Notes under the pieces: model-generated
What the model was told of the DNA's origin: nothing
The model's input: the letters and a program-made list of their open reading frames with translations, nothing else
The model's database searches: none
NCBI GenBank assembly: GCA_030849065.1
Contig: JASAON010001482.1
Span: forward strand, 1 to 38,072
DNA from: Jaenimonas drosophilae
Lineage: Eukaryota > Euglenozoa > Kinetoplastea > Trypanosomatida > Trypanosomatidae
DNA length: 38,072 nt
Direction: 5' to 3'
Shown: in pieces, positions 28,910-36,074 of the stretch
How positions within the stretch are numbered: position 1 is the first letter of the stretch
How the letters are laid out: each line of letters begins with the position of its first letter
Translations under genes and position numbers: made by a program

Positions 28910-29211
28910 TGGAAGCATCATCGTCATCGTCATCATCATCATCATCATCAACCACAACCACCAACGACATCCTCCTCCGTCATATACACGTAGCTCTGAA
29001 GAGGAGCGGAACTGCCGTTGCCTGCACAAACATTGCCTGTGAGTGATGCAACAAGTCATTATGCATGTACTCATGCTGGATCATGTTTCTTGCACATCCA
29101 TGCATTTGTTTTTATTCTTCACATCTCCTTCAAGGACTCATCTTTCCTCACAGAACACGCAACCAACCAACCAACAACAACAACATCACCATCACACGCA
29201 CCGAATACGCA
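28910..29211. other. intergenic region upstream of GNAT gene
   Basis: No gene is seen. It has a CAT/ATC run near 28917-28950, a pyrimidine-rich splice signal near 29104-29153 and a CCAA/CAA-rich leader. Confidence 0.7.
29104..29153 (+). promoter_or_regulatory. predicted spliced-leader acceptor, GNAT gene
   Basis: A T/C-rich tract offers AG at 29133-29134 and, after a second tract, at 29152-29153. The leader of about 58 nt is built of CCAA and CAA units. Confidence 0.6.
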
Positions 29212-29694
29212 ATGGCATTCACGGTTCGCCCCGCCCGTCGTGATGAAGTAGAGGCGATGATGTCTATGCAAATGGCCATGGCGATGGAGTCTGAGGGCCA
29301 CCAGCTCAACGAGGTGCAACTCCGTCGCGGCCTCACGCTGCCCTTTGACCAACCCGCCCTCACGGGTGCCGTGCTCTACGTCGTGGAGGGTGAGAGCGGC
29401 CAGCTGGCGGGCATGTTTATGACCACCGTGGAGTGGTCTGACTGGCGTGGCGCAGCCATCCTGTGGATCCAATCCGTCTACGTGTTGCCCGACTATCGCC
29501 GCCAAGGTGCCTTCCGCGCCATGTACGCCCACGTCAAGGCGATGGTGGAGGCATCGGATGACTATGAAGGAATTCGGCTCTACGTGGAGAACAACAACAG
29601 CGCCGCCATGGCCGCCTATGAAGAGATGGGCATGAAGACGGAGCACTACAACATGATGGGCTGGCTCAAGGGCGGCCCACACGGCCCGTCGTGA
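29212..29694 (+). CDS. GNAT-family N-acetyltransferase
   Basis: 160 aa, the usual size of a single GNAT domain. Residues 1-15 (MAFTVRPARRDEVEA) are the typical opening strand and helix. The acetyl-CoA binding motif A is WIQSVYVLPDYRRQGAFRAM near residues 84-103, with RRQGAF as the R/Q-x-x-G-x-G/A phosphate loop. Motif B follows as IRLYVENNNSAAMAAYEEMG, the classic N-x-x-A-x-x-x-Y-E-x-x-G pattern. GNAT enzymes transfer an acetyl group from acetyl-CoA to an amine; the acceptor cannot be predicted here. No targeting signal is seen. It is the last + strand gene before the strand switch, and its low-complexity content is much lower than that of its upstream neighbours. The frame is open upstream without good codon texture, so the ATG at 29212 is used. 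Confidence 0.92.
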   Translation: MAFTVRPARRDEVEAMMSMQMAMAMESEGHQLNEVQLRRGLTLPFDQPALTGAVLYVVEGESGQLAGMFMTTVEWSDWRGAAILWIQSVYVLPDYRRQGAFRAMYAHVKAMVEASDDYEGIRLYVENNNSAAMAAYEEMGMKTEHYNMMGWLKGGPHGPS

Positions 29695-30203
29695 GTGATG
29701 ATTGATAAAGAAGAAAACTTTTTGTTTTTGTGTGAATACACACAATGCTCATCGCATAACAGCAGAAATAATTCGGCAGCATCCATGATGAAGATGGGGG
29801 GGGGCTTGTGTTGGATCGGTCCATCAACACACTCCGCAACCAACTTGGCGGACGTGGAGAGGCACACACTTGCCACCAAATTCCTCCACGCACCTTGACC
29901 ACCATCGCATGGTTCTACGCGCGCAGGGCCGCCCTCGATGAATCCACACGTTCTTTGCTGCACGTAGTGTGTGGGGGAGAACAATGCCATGATGTGTGGC
30001 AGGAAGTTGGTTTTCATTCAGCAAGAACCGCAGACGTCTTTGTGGTGTTTGATATCTATTCACTACCTATTCACCCTCCCCATCGCGCAAGAGCATTTGG
30101 GTCGTTTGTGGCTTGGCTCCGGCGCGATTGGGGTGGGGGATCTTTTGGCCCCGTAAAAACCGAAGGGCCCGGATTTCAAAGGCGATAGGCGTAACCGCCG
30201 CCC

Positions 30204-30228
30204 CGCCAATTGTCCCTGCGGGACGGCG
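30204..30228. other. GC-rich hairpin element
   Basis: GTCCC at 30212-30216 pairs with GGGAC at 30220-30224 around a TGC loop; outside a 4-nt bulge, CGCC at 30204-30207 pairs with GGCG at 30225-30228. It could be part of a structured RNA or a chance feature. It lies about 160 bp upstream of the first tRNA gene. Confidence 0.4.
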
Positions 30229-30383
30229 TTGCGTCGTCACGGGGTTTGTGTGCTGCATTCGTGCTTCCTCCACGCTTGTCGTTTGTTGGGCCAAGGCTCA
30301 GGCGCTGGGATTCTTGCTCGCACCCCCGGATAGCCACCGTCGTGTTGTAAATATATGTACTATACAGACTTCGAGGTCACGAA

Positions 30384-30455
30384 GGGGGCTTAGCTCAGTG
30401 GTAGAGCATTGGATTCCAAATCCAGGGGTCGCAGGTTCAATCCCTGCAGTCCTCA
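30384..30455 (+). tRNA. tRNA-Trp (anticodon CCA), copy 1
   Basis: A complete 72-nt cloverleaf including the discriminator: acceptor GGGGGCT with AGTCCTC (two G-U pairs), D arm GCTC/GAGC, anticodon stem TTGGA/TCCAG with loop TTCCAAA giving CCA, 5-nt variable loop GGGTC, and T arm GCAGG/CCTGC with loop TTCAATC. G1-C72 and A73 are the eukaryotic tRNA-Trp identity elements. No intron. The internal A box (TAGCTCAGTGG) and B box (GGTTCAATCCC) are intact, and a TTTT terminator follows one base later. In trypanosomatids the single nuclear tRNA-Trp(CCA) is imported into mitochondria and edited to UCA to read UGA; the same may apply here. Confidence 0.97.
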
Positions 30456-30456
30456 G

Positions 30457-30460
30457 TTTT
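30457..30460 (+). terminator. Pol III terminator of tRNA-Trp copy 1
   Basis: TTTT starts two bases after the discriminator base of the first tRNA gene. Confidence 0.75.
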
Positions 30461-30510
30461 CTTCAGCCAGAGCACTTTGAATCTCACAGCATTTTCCACC
30501 ATCCCGCACT

Positions 30511-30582
30511 GGGGGCTTAGCTCAGTGGTAGAGCATTGGATTCCAAATCCAGGGGTCGCAGGTTCAATCCCTGCAGTCCTCA
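30511..30582 (+). tRNA. tRNA-Trp (anticodon CCA), copy 2
   Basis: This is identical over all 72 nt to the copy at 30384 and in the same orientation, 55 bp downstream of it. Flanking sequences differ, so only the tRNA itself has been kept or homogenised. All arms, the CCA anticodon and the internal promoter boxes are intact, and a strong T8 terminator follows. Confidence 0.97.
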
Positions 30583-30584
30583 CA

Positions 30585-30592
30585 TTTTTTTT
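30585..30592 (+). terminator. Pol III terminator of tRNA-Trp copy 2
   Basis: A run of eight T begins three bases after the tRNA end, a stronger signal than the TTTT after copy 1. Confidence 0.85.
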
Positions 30593-31426
30593 GCCTTTCT
30601 TATCTTAATACTCGAAAAAAGCAAAACGTCAGAGAGGACAAGAGTGAGATTTCATCTTTTGCCAAGTGCAAGTGCGGTGTCGTTCAAGACGTGCTCTGCG
30701 TCGTCCTCGCGGCACATATGAGCCGCGCACGAGGGGAAAGCAGTCAGACAGGAAGTGATTGGTGCACCACAAGCAAAAGCAACAGGTCACAGGAGAAGGG
30801 GTGTGGGGAAACCTTGAAGTTACCTGACTCCATCCTAGAATTACAGAGATACGGATAATAATTTGGACCTGTGGTGCGGCCCTGCTGACGGTATTGGCAT
30901 CAGGGTAGTTGTTTTTGCTGATAAAACACACGTCGTGGGGGAGTGCCAAACGAGCTCGCTCACACGAGGTTCACGCGCCTCGGCCACTTTGACTGACGGT
31001 GCCCAGAACCATATATCTCTACTCATCACGGAGATGTTTGGAGGGGGTACACCAAGTGCGTACATATATCGCCATCTGAACTTGCGGCGGCGGCGCGCAT
31101 GCCCTCTTACGCAAAGCTTCTGTTGGGGGGAAGGAGGGGTGCGAGTGAAGGCGAGACCACCTGAACGGCCTGTGGGTGCGCCACGGTTGGGTCTCGTCTT
31201 CCACAGCGCTTCACACCATGACGGTGCAAATTGAGCAGCGAGTTGCCCACACGTGTGCTGCGCATTGTTACTGCTTTTTACTGAATATTTTTGGGGTTTT
31301 TTTTTGTTGTTGTTGATGCTCTACCACCCTGCCTCTCTCTGGCAAGATTGGTGCCGATGACCATTGACCACTCCTCTACGCTGCCCCGCAGCAACCACAC
31401 GCGTGCAGGCGTGGGCTTTTCTCTGG

Positions 31427-34400
31427 CTACGCTTGGCGATGGGCCACGCGCAGCCTTGCCAGCTCCAGCTTCGCCTCCACCTTCTTGCCAAAGTTCTTCT
31501 CGCGGAGCAGAGGGGCGTAGCTCTCCAGCAACGGCAGCATGCCAGAACGTCCATCTGTCTCTGGGTGAATGAGCTCATCCACAGGGGCCACCGTGAGGAG
31601 GGTTTGAATGACGTAGTTGCCAAAGGAGTTGAGCACAATGTCGTAGAGCACCGGCACCGCCGCCGAATTGTTGTTGTTGTTGTTGTTGTTCATGTGTGGT
31701 GCTGCTGCGTACTGCATCAACCCTCGACATACCCCACGGATGGTGGTCTCACTGCAGAAGCGCAGCACCTGCTCCATCACGTTGGAAGCAAATTTATTCT
31801 GACAGAGGTAGGCAAGGGCGAGCCACCGCGGCAGGGTGCCGTCCATGGAAGCAGCCACACCTCCTTCCCCCGGCCCATCCTCGCGGCCGCGACGTTGGGC
31901 TGGGCTCGGTGCGCTGGTCTTCTCCAGCTGCTGGGCGAGCTCATCAATGAGATAGACGCGACCTTTGCCGTAGCACACCTTCACGGCGTGTGTCAGGACG
32001 TAGTTGCCAAAGGGATCAACGGAGAGGGTCGGGGCGTGGGCAATGATTTGCCGCACGAGGGCATCAAAGCGAGCGCTGGCCTCGCCCACACAGGTGGCGG
32101 AGGTGAGGATGATATCGCCAAAGAAGTCCAGGCAACGCTGGATGATGCAACACCCGTGGCGGTGCTGACAGACCTGCAACATGTGCTGGCAGATGCCCTG
32201 GTAGAGGAAGTCGGACTGGCGCACCAACTTGGCTTCGGCCCCTGTGAGCCCATCACCCGTGCTGTACCGCGCACGGAGATACAAGACGGCCTTGGAGAGC
32301 ACATGGCCGCCATTGACGTCGGTGAGGAGCTGCAGCAAATTGATGGCCAAGGCACGAAAGAGAATCTCTTCCTCTTGCGGGTTGCGCAGCGTCTCAATGA
32401 GACGTTGAATGGCAAAGGTACCGTGGGATGAGCACGCCACCTCACCCAGCTCTAGGTGGAGGCGGGGGAGGCGTAGCAAGCGGCAGCGCTCAGCGTCGGG
32501 GGCCACCTCGAAGATCTTCTGCACAAGAAAGTTGCCGTAGGCGTCCGACATGATCACTGCCATGCGTGGCTCCATGGCGCGCAACACCCGTTGAATAGCG
32601 ACGGATTGGAGATACGCCTCGGCCTTGAGGGAGGTGAGGAGGTTGGGATCGAGCTCGTGGGGCACCGTGGCGGGCGGCAGACGTGCCATCACCCCGTCGT
32701 GGAGCTCCTTGTCAAAGATGGCCTGCAGCAGCCGGCAGCCTTGTTGGTCGCGGGAGAGCTCCCAGACGGTGAGGCTCACCTCCTCCTCGTGCACCTCATC
32801 GCGATGGAAGACGACGGGGGATTGCAGGGCAGGTGAGGTTTGCATCGCACCAACCGGAGAGCCTCCACGAAGGAGCCGCAGCAGCGCCGCCACATCTTCA
32901 CGATTGCTGGCGTTGTTGTTGCCACTGCCGCTGGTGTTGCCAGGGCTGCTGAGAATACCACCAGGGCTCGTCGTGCTGGAGAGGGCCCCGCCACTGCTGT
33001 TGCGGCGCCGCTGCGAGTATGGCCCACTGGTGTTGCTGTGGCTGTGGTTGTGGTGTGGCGGTGGGTGATGATGATGGTGTTGCGGGTGCGTCGGGGTCGG
33101 GGTGCCAACGAAGAGCGAGACGAGTGGGGCGGAGCCCGAGGCCATGCTGGCCTCCCCCATTCCGGGCAGGACGTGTTGAGGATAGAGGCGTGGCTTGGCA
33201 GCCTGCGAGGTTGGGGAGCCATCTGCACATATCCCACCCCGTCGGCTCACGAGGTTGGGGCTGAGGATGATGCGACCCGTTGGCGAGTTGGCCGAGGCCA
33301 TGGTGGTATTGTTGTTGTTATTGTTGTTGTTGCCGTGGATGGAGGTGCGTACTACACCATTTCCTTGGCCGCGGCGCTCCGATGGGCGCAGGGCGGAGGT
33401 GGGGCGGCCGCCAGCGGCCTCCGTCCATGGCGCGATGGAGGTGAGGAAGGCCGTTTGCGGGCGAGGCGGGGGCCGCTCGGACGGGTGTGTGGCGAGTGCG
33501 GCGGGGTTTGTGGGAGATGATGCGAGTACATGCGGGTGAATGGGCGGGCTCGCGCGGCCCATGGCGGTGCTCCATGGTGGGGTGGCGTCGGATGGGTTTG
33601 CGCCAACAATGTGGTGGGGCACCGTCATGCTGGCGGAGGCGGGGAGGGTGGCACGTCCGAGCAGCGCCCAGCCCTTATTGGCCACGTCGTGGGTGGTTGC
33701 GTCGCGGTAGAGCACCTGCTGGTCAGGGGTGTACAGGCGCATGGAGAGCGGGCTGGATGACGGCGGGTTGGTGGCCCCAACGAGGCCGACGGGCGTCTGC
33801 CCTCGATCCATCATCGCCACCCCAACACAGCGCTGCTTCTCATCCATGGAGGCCGAGGAGAAGGCGAGGGTGGACGGAAGACCCGCCACACCCCCCACAG
33901 GCACCTGTGGCTGCTGCTGCTGTGGTTGTGGTTGTGCTTGGTTGGGTGACGGGGCGACGATGGTGCTGATGGAGGCGGTGTACGTCCATGCGCGCTCCGT
34001 TGTGGGTGGCCAGAGCGGCAGCGACGAGGGCCGATGTGGCGGGGAGTCCTGCAGCGTGGGCACCATTTCTGCCCCTCCATGCACACCACCTTCCATGATG
34101 CTCCATGTGTTGGCCGCCATCGCTCCATCAGGTCCGTGGTGGTGTGGGGCCCGGTCAAAGTCGCTGGATAGATTGCGTGTGATGTAGGCGGGGGAGCGTT
34201 GCATCGAGGCTGGGTGGCCGGCCTGCTCCCTGAGCCAGGCGGCATAGCTGGTGAGGAGCTCCTGCTGATTACCGTCTTCATCGCCGAGATTCATCATGGG
34301 GCTGGCGTGCAAGGAGGAGGGCGAGGCTGCCACCTTATGCACTTGCTGATGGGGCAGCATCTTCTCAAGCCGCGTGGCTGTCGCGGCTGGGGTGGTGCAG

Positions 34401-34627
34401 GTGGAGTATGTGCTCGAGCTGTGGTTGTTGGGGAGGTCCTCGGTACCGGTATGGGGGCGCTCACCGGAGCAGAGCCAGTCTGGGGTGTGGTGAGCAAGGA
34501 AGTGCTCTGCCGCATTAAAGGGCTGCGAGCCCTGTTGCGATGTCTCGCGATCGTCCATCTCCTCCGCGGCCTGACGAGCCTCCTGCAGGAGCTGCATCAG
34601 CTCCACATTATCCGACTCATTGAACAT
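31427..34627 (-). CDS. PUF (Pumilio homology domain) RNA-binding protein
   Basis: 1066 aa. The C-terminal third, about residues 615-1045, carries eight PUF repeats. Their RNA-contact helices read, in order, QQGCRLLQ, YGNFLVQ, SHGTFAIQ, NGGHVLS, RHGCCIIQ, FGNYVLT, FASNVME and FGNYVIQ. PUF proteins bind UGUA-type elements in mRNA 3' UTRs and control translation and decay in the cytoplasm. By the known residue code, repeats 8, 7, 5, 2 and 1 predict U, G, A, U and A, consistent with the UGUANAUA consensus; repeats 3, 4 and 6 have unusual contacts. An Asn run sits between repeats 7 and 8. The N-terminal 600 residues are disordered (Pro, Ser, Gln, His, Asn) apart from an amphipathic, acidic start. 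The ATG at 34627 is the first after a splice acceptor; the upstream frame lacks an ATG. It is the first complete - strand gene and ends at the strand-switch region. Confidence 0.92.
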   Translation of the reverse strand: MFNESDNVELMQLLQEARQAAEEMDDRETSQQGSQPFNAAEHFLAHHTPDWLCSGERPHTGTEDLPNNHSSSTYSTCTTPAATATRLEKMLPHQQVHKVAASPSSLHASPMMNLGDEDGNQQELLTSYAAWLREQAGHPASMQRSPAYITRNLSSDFDRAPHHHGPDGAMAANTWSIMEGGVHGGAEMVPTLQDSPPHRPSSLPLWPPTTERAWTYTASISTIVAPSPNQAQPQPQQQQPQVPVGGVAGLPSTLAFSSASMDEKQRCVGVAMMDRGQTPVGLVGATNPPSSSPLSMRLYTPDQQVLYRDATTHDVANKGWALLGRATLPASASMTVPHHIVGANPSDATPPWSTAMGRASPPIHPHVLASSPTNPAALATHPSERPPPRPQTAFLTSIAPWTEAAGGRPTSALRPSERRGQGNGVVRTSIHGNNNNNNNNTTMASANSPTGRIILSPNLVSRRGGICADGSPTSQAAKPRLYPQHVLPGMGEASMASGSAPLVSLFVGTPTPTHPQHHHHHPPPHHNHSHSNTSGPYSQRRRNSSGGALSSTTSPGGILSSPGNTSGSGNNNASNREDVAALLRLLRGGSPVGAMQTSPALQSPVVFHRDEVHEEEVSLTVWELSRDQQGCRLLQAIFDKELHDGVMARLPPATVPHELDPNLLTSLKAEAYLQSVAIQRVLRAMEPRMAVIMSDAYGNFLVQKIFEVAPDAERCRLLRLPRLHLELGEVACSSHGTFAIQRLIETLRNPQEEEILFRALAINLLQLLTDVNGGHVLSKAVLYLRARYSTGDGLTGAEAKLVRQSDFLYQGICQHMLQVCQHRHGCCIIQRCLDFFGDIILTSATCVGEASARFDALVRQIIAHAPTLSVDPFGNYVLTHAVKVCYGKGRVYLIDELAQQLEKTSAPSPAQRRGREDGPGEGGVAASMDGTLPRWLALAYLCQNKFASNVMEQVLRFCSETTIRGVCRGLMQYAAAPHMNNNNNNNNSAAVPVLYDIVLNSFGNYVIQTLLTVAPVDELIHPETDGRSGMLPLLESYAPLLREKNFGKKVEAKLELARLRVAHRQA

Positions 34628-34673
34628 GATTTGTTTTTTTTCAGCACCAAACACCTTGCTTGGTTGGACGAAC

Positions 34674-34699
34674 CTATGAAGGCGGATGAGAGCAACAGC
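34674..34699 (-). promoter_or_regulatory. predicted spliced-leader acceptor, PUF gene
   Basis: On the - strand a C/T-rich run is followed by AG at 34675-34674, leaving a 46-nt leader. Unlike the + strand genes, this leader is not CA-repetitive. Confidence 0.5.
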
Positions 34700-35176
34700 A
34701 CTCACGCCGGGCGTGTGGTGGCTGGGGCGGACGTGGGAATAGACCACGAGTTAGGCACCCAAACACCTCCAACGACTGTGTGTGATTGTGGTTGCTGTGC
34801 TGCTCCTCCTCCTACGACGCTCAGCCACAATGCCGTGGGGCTGAGTGTACGTGTGTGTACGTGCTTCGCTCGTGGTACGTACGTGATTGCCTGGGTGGAG
34901 GAGTGCGTGTTAGAAAGACCAAAAAACAAACAAACGTATGAAACGAAAAAAAGCTACTCTGTGCCAATGAATGCCGAAGGGGTGCAGAAGAAGCATCGAG
35001 GTAGTACTACGCAGTTACGAAGGAGATGAAGGCCACACGTGCCGTACAATGCTCTCTTCAATGGGAATGAGTGCGTTGAGAGAAGATGTCAATGGAACTT
35101 GTGCGGGGTGAGCCACAAACACTACTACAGAGCTACAGTACTACAGTACAACGAAACAAACAAACAAACACACAAA

Positions 35177-35180
<4 letters not shown>

Positions 35181-35207
<27 letters not shown>
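35181..35207. repeat. (CA)n microsatellite
   Basis: An uninterrupted CA run of 27 bases; on the - strand, the sense strand here, it reads as (GT)n. Confidence 0.95.
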
Positions 35208-35210
<3 letters not shown>

Positions 35211-36074
35211 CATTTCATGTCAAAAAAACAAAAGCTTCTCAGACTCTATGTAACCATAGACATACAATGTGTAATTTGGATGATGATGGATGATACCGTG
35301 AGCAACATCATAACCATCGTGGACGAAACGAATGTACCGCGGGGCGTCCGTCATCCATCTTAGAACAGCGTTGATCTTCAGAAAAGAACGAAGAAAACAG
35401 TGGAGAAGCAGCACCACAGAACCAAGGAAAAAGAAGAAACACACAAAGCGGGTCTTCTCGCATCTCGTGTAGGGAAGAAGCATGTGTGCGGGGGAATCCC
35501 ACCAGACACAGACACTTTTCTCCAGTTGATGTGCAATCATGCGTATCATGATGTTCTAGACACAACGAGGAAACAAGCGACGCTGGCACAAAATAATAAT
35601 AATTCATTGGATGTGCATCAAACGAAGGAGAGAAGAAGAAGGAGAAAAAGAAGAAAACACACTCCTCTACAAGATATGGATGAGTTCGCACAGCGAAGAT
35701 GAGCCTCATGAGGGCACCTATCTACAACGCAGCGACCCACCCATACTCATGCTCAAAAACAACAAAAAACAACACCAACCAAAATATAACGATGTAGCAC
35801 AAGCCAACACAACCTCCACGCCATGAAAGCCCACTTCGATGCTGCGTTCTGATGTATAAGCTCAGACGCGCACGCGTCCAGCCACATTTGTACCAATGCG
35901 TCTATGACCACAGTGAATCGAGCAAGAATGAGGTTTTTTTTGTACCAAAAATAGAAGAACACATAATCATGACGAAGACAACACCAGAAAGAAAGAAAAA
36001 AAATGCTTTTATCTCACACAACACCAACCCAATTCACGAGATTCTCACGCCCTTCTGCCGCCCATGCTTGCATG

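Larger units (their letters stand above)
29695..31426. other. convergent strand-switch region
   Basis: Coding switches from + to - across this 1.7-kb segment. Apart from two tRNA genes and a G-run near 29796-29803, it has none of the CA, CAA or GAT repeats that fill other gaps here. Frames of 70-130 codons exist on both strands but resemble no family. In kinetoplastids such regions are where opposing polycistronic units terminate and often hold Pol III genes. The part from about 30593 to 31270 may contain further RNA genes, but none could be identified by eye. Confidence 0.75.
34628..36074. other. intergenic region between PUF and cyclase-like genes
   Basis: No supported gene on either strand. 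It has a (CA)n run at 35181-35207 preceded by CAAA units, scattered A-rich tracts (polypyrimidine on the - strand) near 35400-35660 and 35990, and the splice signal of the PUF gene near its left end. Confidence 0.65.

Noticed and set aside
29808..30188. 126-codon + strand frame after the GNAT gene
   Set aside because: It has no ATG at its start in good context and no recognised motif, it runs into the GC-rich hairpin region, and a similar frame exists on the other strand.
30863..31234. 123-codon + strand frame between the tRNAs and the PUF gene
   Set aside because: The translation looks fairly normal but matches no family I recognise, several competing frames overlap it on the other strand, and it lies in a strand-switch region. 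It is left unannotated.
30650..31240. Possible U1, U4 or SRP RNA gene
   Set aside because: Only short matches were seen (TTACCTG near 30821; AGCTTTGCG on the - strand near 31120; an A-box-like GTGGCCGAGG on the - strand near 30980). The flanking conserved parts of these RNAs are absent, so no call is made.
31364..32431. 355-codon + strand frame opposite the PUF domain
   Set aside because: It is the antisense shadow of eight clear PUF repeats on the - strand.
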